DNA from: Acidimicrobiia bacterium
GTDB taxonomy: Bacteria; Actinomycetota; Acidimicrobiia; IMCC26256; JAMXLJ01
DNA length: 64,000 bases
Direction of reading: 5' to 3'
Assembly (NCBI GenBank): GCA_035651955.1
Contig: DASRES010000090.1
Location: 49,237 to 113,236 of the forward strand
Positions 57,043 to 64,000 of this stretch are shown one piece after another; position 1 is the stretch's first letter, and every line of letters begins with the position of its first letter. The notes under the pieces were generated by a model. That model ran no database searches. It was not told the DNA's origin and worked only from the letters and a program-made list of their open reading frames with translations. Made by a program: the position numbers and the translations under genes.

Positions 57043-57147
57043 CGCGCGTGCTTGCTGGTCGCGCTCGCTGCGGCCCGGGATACCCGGGCCGCGGACGCTC
57101 GGCCGCTCCGTGAGAACAAGCGGACCCTCCGCCGTCGCGCGGGGTAG
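57007..57147 (+). repeat. Duplicated 3' end of the VWA gene with intervening hairpin
   Basis: The 36-nt end of the VWA gene (57007-57042, encoding ENKRTLRRRAG and TAG) occurs again at 57112-57147. Five codons differ (CGA/CGG, ACG/ACC, AGG/CGC, CGC/CGT, GCC/GCG) and every change is synonymous. The 69 bp between them contains a perfect hairpin GCGGCCCGGG-ATA-CCCGGGCCGC (57070-57092). Confidence 0.85.
57070..57092 (+). terminator. Perfect 10-bp hairpin after the VWA gene
   Basis: GCGGCCCGGG and CCCGGGCCGC close an ATA loop 28 bp after the VWA stop. No T-tract follows. It could act as a terminator between the VWA gene and the histidine kinase or belong to the inserted segment. Confidence 0.45.
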
Positions 57148-57214
57148 GTCCCGCGCGGAGAGCGCTCAAGCCGGTCCCCGGGCCGCCCGATACCACCTCG
57201 GGAAGGAAGAGGGG

Positions 57215-58783
57215 ATGGCTGCCGCGACGCGCACCGACATCCGGGAGCGGATCGAACACGAGGCCCGTGTTGCGGGCATGCGCCGCTACAACCGTCCGTC
57301 GATCGAGGCGGTCGAGCGGCGGCGACTGCAGCTGTGGGGCGTCACGATCACGGTCATCGTCGCGATGGCGATCGCGACCGCGATCGCGTCCCTGTCGCGC
57401 GGCAACGAGGTCTCGTGGCTGCAACCCGGCGTGCTGCGGCTCGCGGTCATCGGTCTCGCGCTCGGGTTCAGCGCGTACGCGATCGAGAAGGAGATCCACC
57501 TCCATCGCCTCAGCCGGCTGCTCATGGACGAGCGCGTCCTGAGCTCGGCGCTCTCGAACCGTCTGCAGCAGCACGCGCTCTTGACCGCCGCCGGGCGCGC
57601 GGTCAACTCCGTCCTCGACCTCCACGAGGTCCTCGACCTGATCCTCTCGAGCACGCTCGACCTCCTGAGCGTGGAGACCGGCTCCGTGATGCTGCTCGAG
57701 TCCGAGGACGACGACGAGCTCGTCGCGGTCGCGGCGCGCGGCAACAACGACGTCGCGCTCGGTGCCCGCGTGCAGCTCGGTCAGTCGATCGCAGGCCGCG
57801 TCGCGCGCACACGCGAGCCGTTGCTGTTGAGCGGGAAGGTCGACGACGAGCTCTTCCCCGGTCACCAGACGCGGGTCCCGTCGCCCCACTCGGCGATGTG
57901 CGTCCCGCTCGTGAACCGCGGGCAGCTCCTCGGCGTGATCAACGTGAGCTCGTTCGGTGAGCGGACGTTCGACGAGAACGACCTGCAGCTCCTCTGCGTC
58001 TTCGGCGAACAGGTCGCCGCCGCGATCACGAACGCACGCCTGTACGAGGCCGAGCGCGTGCACGTCGCCCAGCTGCTCGAGCTCGACCGGACCAAGTCAC
58101 AGTTCGTCGCGTCCGTGAGCCACGAGCTGCGGACGCCGCTGACGTCGATCCGTGGCGCGCTCTCCGCGTCGCGCCGTGCGCGTGACGACCAGCGCGGCGA
58201 GCTGCTCGACGTGATCGACCGCCAGACCAGCCGTCTGTCCGCGATGGTCGAGGAGATGCTCACCGCGGCCCGGCTCGAGCGGAAGGGGACGATGCCGATG
58301 CTGCGCCGCATCGACGTCGCCGCGCTCGTCCGGCTCGTCGCGCTCGACTCGCAGGTCGCGGGCCGTCCCGTCGAGGTGCAGGCGCCGCAGAAGTGCGAGA
58401 TCCGCGCCGACCCCGAGTCGATGCGTCGCATCGTGGGCAACCTGATCGAGAACGCCCACAAGTACGGTGCGCCACCCGTGCGCGTGGTCGTCGAGCCGAT
58501 GGGCGAGAAGGTGCTGCTGTCGGTGCTCGACACCGGGTCGGGTGTCCCGCCGGCCGAGCGCGAGAAGATCTTCGAGCGGTTCTACCGCTCGGAACGCACG
58601 GCGACGTCGCGTCCGGGCATCGGGCTCGGTCTCCCGATCGTCCGGGGACTCGTCGAGGCGTGCGGTGGTTCCGTGTGGGTCGAGGACGCTCCGGGTGGCG
58701 GGGCCGCGTTCCGGGTCGCGCTGCGGGTGCGGCCCATGGACGAGCAGGAGGTGGAGCCGTGCACGGCAGGCCTAAGGTCCTGA
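57215..58783 (+). CDS. Membrane-bound GAF-domain sensor histidine kinase
   Basis: The 522-residue kinase has two membrane helices (~42-60 and ~70-90) with a very short loop between, then a GAF domain (~125-285: LEVLDLIL-type helix, CVPLVNRGQLLGVINV), and HisKA with phosphoacceptor SVSHELRTPLTS (~304). The HATPase has N-box IVGNLIENAHKYG, DTGSGV and GIGLGLPIVRGL. It should phosphorylate the receiver encoded immediately downstream (25-nt overlap). ATG 57215 follows GGAAGGAAGAGGGG. Confidence 0.9.
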   Translation: MAAATRTDIRERIEHEARVAGMRRYNRPSIEAVERRRLQLWGVTITVIVAMAIATAIASLSRGNEVSWLQPGVLRLAVIGLALGFSAYAIEKEIHLHRLSRLLMDERVLSSALSNRLQQHALLTAAGRAVNSVLDLHEVLDLILSSTLDLLSVETGSVMLLESEDDDELVAVAARGNNDVALGARVQLGQSIAGRVARTREPLLLSGKVDDELFPGHQTRVPSPHSAMCVPLVNRGQLLGVINVSSFGERTFDENDLQLLCVFGEQVAAAITNARLYEAERVHVAQLLELDRTKSQFVASVSHELRTPLTSIRGALSASRRARDDQRGELLDVIDRQTSRLSAMVEEMLTAARLERKGTMPMLRRIDVAALVRLVALDSQVAGRPVEVQAPQKCEIRADPESMRRIVGNLIENAHKYGAPPVRVVVEPMGEKVLLSVLDTGSGVPPAEREKIFERFYRSERTATSRPGIGLGLPIVRGLVEACGGSVWVEDAPGGGAAFRVALRVRPMDEQEVEPCTAGLRS

Positions 58784-59151
58784 TCGTCGACGACGAGCCC
58801 GACGTGTTGCTGACGATGCGGATGATCCTCGAGGCCGAGGGCTTCGACCCCGCGCTCGCGGCCGACGGCGAGACCGCGCTGCGACGCATCGACGACGAGC
58901 AGCCCGACATCGTCCTCCTCGACATCATGATGCCGGTGCTGGACGGGTGGTTCGTGCTCGCGGAGCTCGCGGGGCGCCCGCGGCGGCCGCGCGTGATCGT
59001 CTGCTCGGCGAAGTCGAGCGACGTCGACAAGACGCGCGCGTTCGACCTCGGCGCGGACGAGTACGTCACGAAGCCGTACGAGCCCGACGACCTCGTCGCG
59101 AGGATCCGCGAGACGCTCAGCCGCGGCGCGCGCCGGCCGGCGCGCTTATGA
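58759..59151 (+). CDS. Stand-alone response-regulator receiver protein
   Basis: The 130-residue receiver domain has no output domain. The acidic pair lies in LIVDDEPDV, the phospho-Asp in [14 protein letters not shown], a conserved Ser/Thr position in VIVCSAKS, and the Lys in YVTKPYEP. The overlap with the kinase gene implies coupled translation. Without a DNA-binding domain it presumably signals by protein contact. Its stop overlaps the convergent macrodomain gene by 6 bp. Confidence 0.9.
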   Translation: MHGRPKVLIVDDEPDVLLTMRMILEAEGFDPALAADGETALRRIDDEQPDIVLLDIMMPVLDGWFVLAELAGRPRRPRVIVCSAKSSDVDKTRAFDLGADEYVTKPYEPDDLVARIRETLSRGARRPARL

Positions 59152-59652
59152 CCTCAACGCGTCAAGCCGACGTTCGTACGCGCGCAGGGTGCGCTCGTCG
59201 AAGCACACGAACCTGACGATCTCGACGTCGGTCGTCGCACCGGCCACGGTCGCGACCGCGATGTCGGTCGCCTCCTCGAGCGGGTAGCCGTAGATGCCGG
59301 TGGAGATGGCCGGGAACGCGACCGAGCGCGCGCCCAGCTCGTCGGCGACGGCGAGTGAGCGCGTGTAGCACGAGGCGAGCAGCTCGGCTTCGCCGCGGCG
59401 CCCGTCCCGGTAGCGCGGGCCCACCGCATGGATGATCCAGCGCGCGGGCAGCCGGAACCCGTCGGTCGCCTTGGCGTCGCCCGTCGCGCACCCGCCGAGG
59501 CGGGCGCACGCCTCGTGCAGCTCCCGCGACCCCGCCGCGCGGTGGATCGCGCCGTCGACCCCGCCCCCGCCGCCGAGCGACTGGTTCGCGGCGTTCACGA
59601 CCGCGTCGACCTGCTCTTTCGTGATGTCGCCCTGGACCGCGTCGATCCGCAC
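59146..59652 (-). CDS. Macrodomain (ADP-ribose / O-acetyl-ADP-ribose hydrolase-like)
   Basis: The 168-residue macrodomain has the ligand loops [26 protein letters not shown] and [12 protein letters not shown], typical of the MacroD/YmdB group that deacetylates O-acetyl-ADP-ribose or removes mono-ADP-ribose. GTG 59652 gives a start like the family; ATG 59715 would add a non-conserved basic 21-residue leader and overlaps a possible -10 sequence. It is convergent with the receiver gene. Confidence 0.88.
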   Translation of the reverse strand: MRIDAVQGDITKEQVDAVVNAANQSLGGGGGVDGAIHRAAGSRELHEACARLGGCATGDAKATDGFRLPARWIIHAVGPRYRDGRRGEAELLASCYTRSLAVADELGARSVAFPAISTGIYGYPLEEATDIAVATVAGATTDVEIVRFVCFDERTLRAYERRLDALRS

Positions 59653-59865
59653 GGGCCCATTGTCGGGCCGGTCGGGCAAAAAGTTCCACTTGCGTCGGGT
59701 ACGGCGACCGACCATAGTGACACCGTTGTAATTCCAAGGGCGTCATTCCGGGTCCCGAACGCCCGGCCGGAGCGCCCGGGAACCGGCGTCGAAGCCGGGT
59801 TCAGGGAGTCGGTGTCGGCAAGTCGCCGGCCGCGAGGCACGGCGGAGGAAGCGAGGGGGGCGCCG

Positions 59866-60222
59866 ATGCACGAGATGCTGATCGCCAACCGGATCACGCC
59901 CGGTCCCACCGGGATCGCGCCAGGTTCGCCCGGCGGCCCGTCGCCCGGTCTGCCCGCGGCCGATCCGACGAACGGCGAACGCCGCTGGCAGGAGCGGGCC
60001 AACTGCCTCGGCGTCGACCCCGACCTGTTCTTCCCCGAGCGTGGTGCGTCCACCCGGGAGGCGAAGGCCGTGTGCGGCGGCTGCGAGGTGCGCCTCGAGT
60101 GCCTCGAGTACGCGCTGTGCAACGGCGAGAAGTTCGGCATCTGGGGCGGCCTGTCCGAGCGGGAGCGTCGCCGCCTCCGCCGCCAGCGCGCGCTCGCCCG
60201 TCGCGCCGCGGCGTCCGCGTGA
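59866..60222 (+). CDS. WhiB-like [4Fe-4S] transcription regulator
   Basis: The 118-residue Wbl protein has four cluster cysteines (ANCLGVDPD, then CGGCEVRLEC giving the CxxC...C pattern) and the turn GIWGG, followed by a basic RRRLRRQRALARR tail that would contact DNA or sigma factor. Wbl proteins are confined to Actinomycetota and their phages, giving the best taxonomic evidence in the window. ATG 59866 follows GAGGGGGG. Which Wbl subclass it is cannot be settled by eye. Confidence 0.94.
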   Translation: MHEMLIANRITPGPTGIAPGSPGGPSPGLPAADPTNGERRWQERANCLGVDPDLFFPERGASTREAKAVCGGCEVRLECLEYALCNGEKFGIWGGLSERERRRLRRQRALARRAAASA

Positions 60223-60223
60223 C

Positions 60224-60295
60224 GTGCGCGGCTGCGTCCGCCTGAATGTGCGCGGCTGCGTCCGCCTGAACGTGCGCGGCTGCGTCACCGTGACC
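60224..60295 (+). repeat. Three tandem 24-nt repeats after the whiB stop
   Basis: Units at 60224-60247, 60248-60271 and 60272-60295 share GTGCGCGGCTGCGTCCGCCT; the first two differ in one base, the third has diverged at its end. The array starts one base after the whiB stop codon and ends ~30 bp before the convergent formiminotransferase stop. Confidence 0.85.
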
Positions 60296-60326
60296 GCGCC
60301 TTCGGCCCGCGTCCGCCCCGACCGGG

Positions 60327-61232
60327 TCAGGCCGCGCCAGCCGGTCCCGGCCCGCCGGAGTGCTCCGCGCCGGCGGCGCGGGCGAGGCGCGCTTCGATCG
60401 TCTCCGCCTCGCTGATCCCCGACCGTTCGCGGAACGCGTCCGACCACCGGGCGCGCTCCGCGGCGGGGACGAGGCCGACGAGCTCGACGCGGTCGACGTC
60501 CGAGCCGCGCAGCCGTGCCTGCTCGCGCACCGCGTCGCAGGCCCGCTCGACCCCCGTGTGTTCGAGCGCGACGAGGTTCATCGAGACCTGCGCGCGGCTG
60601 TGTGAGCCGAGCAGGAACCCGAGCGCGCGCACGCCCGGCAACCCGCCGTCGCGCTCGCGCACCGCGCGCGCGATGTCGCGCGCGAGCCCGACGTCGTCGG
60701 TCGGGAGCTCGCAGTTCAGCGCGACGAGGACCGGTCGCGCGCCGACCGCCGTCGCGCCGAGACGCGGATCGGGTTGCCCGCGCCCCGCGTCGGGCCGCCG
60801 GCGCACGAACGCGTCGCGACGTGTGTCGGGCAGCGTGCGCGCGCCGGGATCGGCGTCGCCGTAGAGGAACACGGGCACGCCGAGCTCGTGTGCGGACCAC
60901 GCCGCGTACGCCCGCGCCGCTTCGACCGCGCGTTCTCGCGGCGTCTCGTCCAGCGCGACGAACGGGACGACGTCGACGACGCCGAAGCGCGGGTGCACGC
61001 CGTCGTGCACGCGCAGGTCGAGCAACGATGCCGCGTGCGAGGCGAGACGTCGTGCCGCGTCCTCGACCGCGACGGCTGGACCGCCGAGTGTGACGACGCT
61101 GCGGTTGTGGTCGGCGTCGACATGGACGTCGAGCACGCGTGCGCCGCCCGCTCCGGCGATCGCGTCGACGACGTCGCGCCGCCGGCCCTCCGACACGTTG
61201 ACCACGCACTCGAGGACGTCCCGTTCGGCCAC
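60327..61232 (-). CDS. Glutamate formimidoyltransferase-like protein
   Basis: The 301-residue protein matches the formiminotransferase N- and C-subdomains: CVVNVSEGRR, VLDVHVDADHNRSVVTLGG, and HDGVHPRFGVVDVVPFVAL with the catalytic His region. In histidine breakdown the enzyme transfers a formimino group from formiminoglutamate to THF; the cyclodeaminase half is absent. No hut genes are adjacent, so it may serve folate one-carbon metabolism. GTG has TAAGGT 6 nt upstream. Confidence 0.9.
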   Translation of the reverse strand: MAERDVLECVVNVSEGRRRDVVDAIAGAGGARVLDVHVDADHNRSVVTLGGPAVAVEDAARRLASHAASLLDLRVHDGVHPRFGVVDVVPFVALDETPRERAVEAARAYAAWSAHELGVPVFLYGDADPGARTLPDTRRDAFVRRRPDAGRGQPDPRLGATAVGARPVLVALNCELPTDDVGLARDIARAVRERDGGLPGVRALGFLLGSHSRAQVSMNLVALEHTGVERACDAVREQARLRGSDVDRVELVGLVPAAERARWSDAFRERSGISEAETIEARLARAAGAEHSGGPGPAGAA

Positions 61233-61238
61233 CGCCCG

Positions 61239-61252
61239 ACCTTACGTACGAT
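61239..61252. promoter_or_regulatory. Back-to-back leaderless -10 boxes in a 26-bp divergent gap
   Basis: The minus strand carries TAAGGT (61244-61239), 6 nt before the formiminotransferase GTG. The plus strand carries TACGAT (61247-61252), 6 nt before the oxidoreductase GTG. The two boxes are 2 bp apart, so simultaneous use of both promoters by polymerase is sterically unlikely. Confidence 0.5.
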
Positions 61253-61258
61253 GCACGT

Positions 61259-62299
61259 GTGCGCATCGGACTCGCGCTCCCGCAGTACGACTACTCCGTC
61301 CCCGGCGAGAACCCGCTCCGGTGGGACACGGTCGTCGCGTTCGCTCGTCGCGCCGAGGAGCTCGGCTTCGACTCGTTGTGGCTGTCCGACCACGTGTTCC
61401 TCGACCTCGCGAAGTACGGGGCCGACGCGCGTCGCTACGGCACGTACGAGCCGATCGCCGCGCTCGGCGCGCTCGCGCGTGCGGTGCACCGGCCGCGGCT
61501 CGGGACGCTCGTGCTGTGCGAGGTGCTGCGCCCGGCGTCCGTCCTCGCGAAGGCGCTCGCGACGCTCGACCGGATCAGCGGCGGTCGCATCGACGTCGGT
61601 CTCGGCGCGGGCTGGTACGAGCCCGACTACGACGCGGTCGGCGTCGACTTCCCGCGCCCGGGTCACCGGCTCGCGCGTCTCGCGGAGGCGGTCGAGGTGT
61701 GCCGCGGTCTGCTAACGGCGCGCGGTGAGCCGTTCACGTTCGACGGTCGCTACCACCGCTGCGACGGCGCCGTGCTCGACCCGCCGCCCGTCCAACAGCC
61801 GGGCCCGCCAGTGTTCGTCGGCGGCAAGGGCGACCGCCTGCTGCGGCTCGCTGCGCGTCACGCCGACGGCTGGAACACGTGCTGGGTGTGGACGCCCGAT
61901 GCGTACCGCGACCGCCTCGCGGTGCTCGGACGCGAGTGTGACGACGCCGCGCGCGACGCCGCGACGGTGTGGCGATCGGTCGGGCTCTACGCGCTGTGCG
62001 GCGAGGACGACGCCGATCTCGCGGCGCGCTTCGACCGTCTCCGTGCCGCGACGCCGCCCGGCGTGCTCGACGGCGTCACGCTCGACCGTTGGCGCGACGG
62101 CCGGCTCGTCGGGACCGTCGACGAGGTCGCGGAGCAGCTCGTCACGTGGGACGAGCTGGGTGTCGAGACGGTGATCGTGGGCCCCGGTGCGGTTCCGTTC
62201 CAGGTGGCGTCGATCGACGATCTCGACCCGCTGGCCACCGCGGCGCGCGCGGCCGGGATCGGCGCGTTCCAGGCGACCGGCGCGGGGGATCGGCGGTAA
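61259..62299 (+). CDS. LLM-class (luciferase-like) F420-type oxidoreductase
   Basis: The 346-residue luciferase-like TIM-barrel protein has RIGLALPQYDYS, FDSLWLSDHVFLD, LGTLVLCEVLRPASVLAKALATLDRISGGRIDVGLGAGW and a C-terminal GPPVFVGGKGDRLLRLAARHADGWN. This pattern is typical of F420-dependent enzymes abundant in actinobacteria. Substrate and cofactor are inferred. The leaderless -10 lies 6 nt before the GTG start. Confidence 0.9.
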   Translation: MRIGLALPQYDYSVPGENPLRWDTVVAFARRAEELGFDSLWLSDHVFLDLAKYGADARRYGTYEPIAALGALARAVHRPRLGTLVLCEVLRPASVLAKALATLDRISGGRIDVGLGAGWYEPDYDAVGVDFPRPGHRLARLAEAVEVCRGLLTARGEPFTFDGRYHRCDGAVLDPPPVQQPGPPVFVGGKGDRLLRLAARHADGWNTCWVWTPDAYRDRLAVLGRECDDAARDAATVWRSVGLYALCGEDDADLAARFDRLRAATPPGVLDGVTLDRWRDGRLVGTVDEVAEQLVTWDELGVETVIVGPGAVPFQVASIDDLDPLATAARAAGIGAFQATGAGDRR

Positions 62300-62302
62300 C
62301 CT
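62297..62302 (+). promoter_or_regulatory. -10 box for tatA
   Basis: TAACCT overlaps the stop codon of the oxidoreductase gene and would give a ~21-nt leader with GGAAAGG before the tatA ATG. Confidence 0.35.
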
Positions 62303-62330
62303 CTTCCGGATCCCCTCGGAAAGGCCAGCG

Positions 62331-62498
62331 ATGGACATCGGGGTTCCCGAGCTCCTCATCATCCTCGCCGTCGTCCTGCTCCTCTTCGGCAGCACCCGCC
62401 TGCCCAAGCTCGCCCGGTCGCTCGGCCAGGCGTCGAAGGAGTTCAAGAAGGGCGTCGAGGACGGCGCCCACGAGGACGACGAGCACAAGGCGAAGTAG
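62331..62498 (+). CDS. tatA: Twin-arginine translocase TatA subunit
   Basis: The 55-residue protein has a short N-terminal membrane helix (ELLIILAVVLLLFG), the conserved hinge FGSTRLPKLARSLGQASKEFKKG forming the amphipathic helix, and an acidic/basic tail EDDEHKAK. TatA forms the protein-conducting part of the Tat system; tatC is not in this window. The ATG follows GGAAAGG. Confidence 0.94.
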   Translation: MDIGVPELLIILAVVLLLFGSTRLPKLARSLGQASKEFKKGVEDGAHEDDEHKAK

Positions 62499-62542
62499 CG
62501 CCCCGCCGGTCGTCCTGTCCGCCGGCGTGGTGTCGCGTCCGC

Positions 62543-62570
62543 GGGAACCGGCTGCCGCCTCCTGACGTTG
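62543..62570 (+). promoter_or_regulatory. ECF-type promoter in front of the ECF sigma gene
   Basis: GGGAACC (62543-62549) and CGTTG (62566-62570) are placed so that GGAAC and GTT are 18 bp apart. This matches the -35/-10 elements recognised by mycobacterial/streptomycete SigE/SigR-type ECF sigma factors. It ends 2 nt before the sigma GTG start, suggesting autoregulation with a leaderless or very short leader. Confidence 0.6.
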
Positions 62571-62572
62571 TC

Positions 62573-63079
62573 GTGTCGTCCGACGGTGTCCCGACCTGGG
62601 ACGAGGTCGCCCGCGAGCACGGGCGGTTCATGTACCAGGTCGCGTACCGCCTGACCGGCAACACCGACGACGCCGCGGACCTCGTGCAGGAGTCGCTCCT
62701 GCGGGTTCGCAAGGGGCTGGAGAGCTATCGGCCGGGATCGCTGGAGGGATGGTTGGCCCGGATCGTCACGAACGTCTTCCTGGACGAGGTGCGCCGGAAG
62801 CGCCGCCGCCCGACCGAGGCGTTGCCCCCGGACCCCGACCGCGTCCTGCCTGGGTCACCCGGTGCGGACGAGGCGAGCACCGAGCTCTCGCGTGAGGTCC
62901 AGGACGCGCTCGCGACGCTCCCCGAGGAGTTCCGCGTCGCGGTCGTGCTGTGCGACGTGGCCGACCTGCCGTACGAGGAGATCGGCCGCGCGACCGGCGT
63001 CCCCGTCGGCACCGTGAGGTCCCGCATCCATCGCGGCCGGCGCATGTTGCGCGCCGCGCTCGAGGGGGCGTGGTCGTGA
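62573..63079 (+). CDS. ECF sigma factor (SigE/RpoE-like)
   Basis: The 168-residue ECF sigma has region 2 with AYRLTGNTDDAADLVQESLLRVRKGLESYRPGSLEGWLARI (DLVQE, WL.RI) and region 4 with LATLPEEFRVAVVLCDVADLPYEEIGRATGVPVGTVRSRIHRGRRMLR. It directs RNA polymerase to GGAAC/GTT-type promoters. It overlaps the anti-sigma gene by 4 bp. GTG 62573 is the earliest plausible start, right after the ECF-type promoter. Confidence 0.95.
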   Translation: MSSDGVPTWDEVAREHGRFMYQVAYRLTGNTDDAADLVQESLLRVRKGLESYRPGSLEGWLARIVTNVFLDEVRRKRRRPTEALPPDPDRVLPGSPGADEASTELSREVQDALATLPEEFRVAVVLCDVADLPYEEIGRATGVPVGTVRSRIHRGRRMLRAALEGAWS

Positions 63080-63525
63080 CGGGGCGCGACCGCGGGCTCC
63101 CCGAGGACGTCCTGTCCGCGTACTTGGACGGCGAGCTGAGCGCGCACGAGCGCGCGGCTGTCGAGCGCGAGCTCGCCGCGTCGCCGTCGTGGGCGGCGAT
63201 CCTGCGCGAGGTGCGCGAGGTGCGCGCCGCCGTGCGCGGCCTGCCGGTGCCCGAGCCGCCCGAGGACGTCTTCGAGCGCGTGCTGCGCGAGCCGGTCGGC
63301 GTGGCGTCGGGCTCGACTCGGCGGCGTGTGCTCGGGCCGTGGCGTTGGGCCGCGGGAGGTGCGGCCGCGGCCGCGGTCGTCGTCGCGTTCGCCGTTCCGT
63401 CTCCGCATCGCGTCACGCCGTCCGTGCCGAACCAGGTCGACTCGCACGTGACGCGCGCGTCGCTCACGCAGGACCCGATCATGGAGCTCGCGCCGGTGGG
63501 CCAGCCGGTGCGGTTCGGACACTGA
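63076..63525 (+). CDS. Anti-sigma factor-like membrane protein without ZAS zinc motif
   Basis: The 149-residue protein has an N-terminal helical anti-sigma-like domain (LPEDVLSAYLDGELSAHERAAVERELAASPSW), a membrane helix at ~95-112 (WAAGGAAAAAVVVAFAV), and an extracytoplasmic tail. In zinc anti-sigmas the segment would read HxxxCxxC; here it reads ERELAASPSW, so metal- or redox-sensing is unlikely. The GTG overlaps the sigma stop (GTGA). It presumably sequesters the preceding sigma factor. Confidence 0.85.
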   Translation: MTGRDRGLPEDVLSAYLDGELSAHERAAVERELAASPSWAAILREVREVRAAVRGLPVPEPPEDVFERVLREPVGVASGSTRRRVLGPWRWAAGGAAAAAVVVAFAVPSPHRVTPSVPNQVDSHVTRASLTQDPIMELAPVGQPVRFGH

Positions 63526-63526
63526 C

Positions 63527-64000
63527 GTGATCGCGCGACGGGCGGCTCCCGCGGCGTGCGTCCTCGTCGCGGCGGCTGCGATCACCGCGATGGTCGTCGC
63601 GTCCGTCGCGGCCGTGAAGGCCTGGGCGGCCGGACCCGGGCCGGGTGGCGGCCGGGGCGAGCAGCTCGTCGACGCGGCGGAACGCGCCGTGCGTGAGTAC
63701 GCGTTCTCGGGCGTCGTTGCGGTCGAGTGGTACGAGTCGGGACGGAAGAAGACCGAGCGCGTCCCCGTCCACGACGACGACGGGATGCTGCAGCTCGGCA
63801 CGACGACACGCGTGATGACGGACGGCGAACGCACGCTCGTCCGCGAGAGCGACGGTTGGACCGTGTTGTGGGGTGGTCACGTCGCGACGGGGCAACGCCC
63901 GTCGCCGGAGGCGAAGTACGACCTGAACGTCACGGGTCGCGTGCTCGTCGCGGGGCGCGAGGCGACGGTGGTCGAGGCGCGCGAGGAACGGACCGGTGCG
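63527..64000 (+). CDS. RseB/MucB-like periplasmic regulator, 3' end outside window
   Basis: The frame is open from GTG 63527 to the window end (158 codons). An N-terminal signal-like hydrophobic segment (ACVLVAAAAITAMVVASVAAVKAW) is followed by AAERAVREYAFSGVVAVEWYESGR and beta-rich sequence (GMLQLGTTTRVMTDGERTLVRESDGWTVLW). That resembles the LolA-like N-terminal domain of RseB/MucB, which binds lipid or outer-membrane signals and protects the anti-sigma. Its position after an ECF sigma and anti-sigma supports this. The C-terminal domain is not visible. Confidence 0.7.
   Translation, partial: MIARRAAPAACVLVAAAAITAMVVASVAAVKAWAAGPGPGGGRGEQLVDAAERAVREYAFSGVVAVEWYESGRKKTERVPVHDDDGMLQLGTTTRVMTDGERTLVRESDGWTVLWGGHVATGQRPSPEAKYDLNVTGRVLVAGREATVVEAREERTGA

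Noticed and set aside
57043..57111. Spacer after the VWA gene as a third copy of the hairpin spacer element
   Set aside because: It shares the hairpin style (GGCCCGGG) and GCTCGCT words but does not align in order with copies A and B.
59778..59801. GGGAAC ... GTT pair upstream of whiB as a second ECF promoter
   Set aside because: The gap is only 15 bp, shorter than the 16-18 bp expected, so it was not called.
62585..62650. Later start for the ECF sigma gene to allow a longer leader
   Set aside because: Later in-frame starts would remove conserved region 2 residues, so GTG 62573 is kept.

Overview
This 64 kb window is a continuous, very GC-rich, gene-dense stretch of bacterial chromosome. 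It looks like the core genome of an actinobacterium, most plausibly Acidimicrobiia-like. Supporting features are a WhiB-type Fe-S regulator, a DUF222/HNH protein, an F420-type luciferase-like oxidoreductase, a UdgX-like uracil-DNA glycosylase, a GuaB3-type IMP dehydrogenase, frequent GTG starts, and many -10 boxes (TANNNT) placed only 6-7 nt before start codons, as in leaderless transcription. The phylum is well supported; the class is inference. I see no tRNA, rRNA, CRISPR array, prophage or insertion sequence, and no gene-free stretch longer than 300 bp.

Layout. 1-3.0 kb: end of a type IV pilin/pseudopilin cluster closed by a strong hairpin. 3.0-9 kb: Nudix hydrolase, guaB3-guaA, a methyltransferase, class I aldolase, dtd. 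9-16 kb: pcrA helicase, a stand-alone B12-binding domain next to sucC-sucD, and a minus-strand reading frame that has no stop where it meets sucD. 16-22.8 kb: purN-purH-folD, icd, mdh, ogt and a TMEM175-like channel. 22.8-25.4 kb: an unusual three-module secreted lipoprotein. 25.5-31.9 kb: a glycerol/lipid block on the minus strand (glpD, an alkyl-DHAP-synthase-like flavoprotein, glpK, cyclopropane synthase). 31.9-41 kb: secreted PKD protein; acyl-CoA synthetase / NYN-domain protein / rhodanese operon; M15 peptidase operon; two tandem class III CoA-transferases; a proline-rich membrane protein. 41-47 kb: cbs-metB (transsulfuration), UdgX-like glycosylase, HNH protein, methyltransferase. 47-51 kb: sdhC-sdhA-sdhB. 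51-59 kb: GH2-like protein, MoxR-type AAA+ ATPase with its VWA partner, histidine kinase and receiver. 59-64 kb: macrodomain, WhiB, formiminotransferase, F420-type oxidoreductase, tatA, and an ECF sigma / anti-sigma / RseB-like operon cut by the window end.

Central carbon genes (aldolase, sucCD, icd, mdh, sdhCAB) and purine genes (guaB3, guaA, purN, purH, folD) dominate and appear as short overlapping operons. The most interesting non-routine observations are the repeat + GH99-like + phosphoesterase lipoprotein, a 36-bp duplication of the VWA gene's 3' end in which all differences are synonymous, an ECF-type promoter directly in front of the ECF sigma gene, a NYN-RNase-like protein with a histone-H1-like tail, and two homologous ~70-bp hairpin-containing spacer elements.
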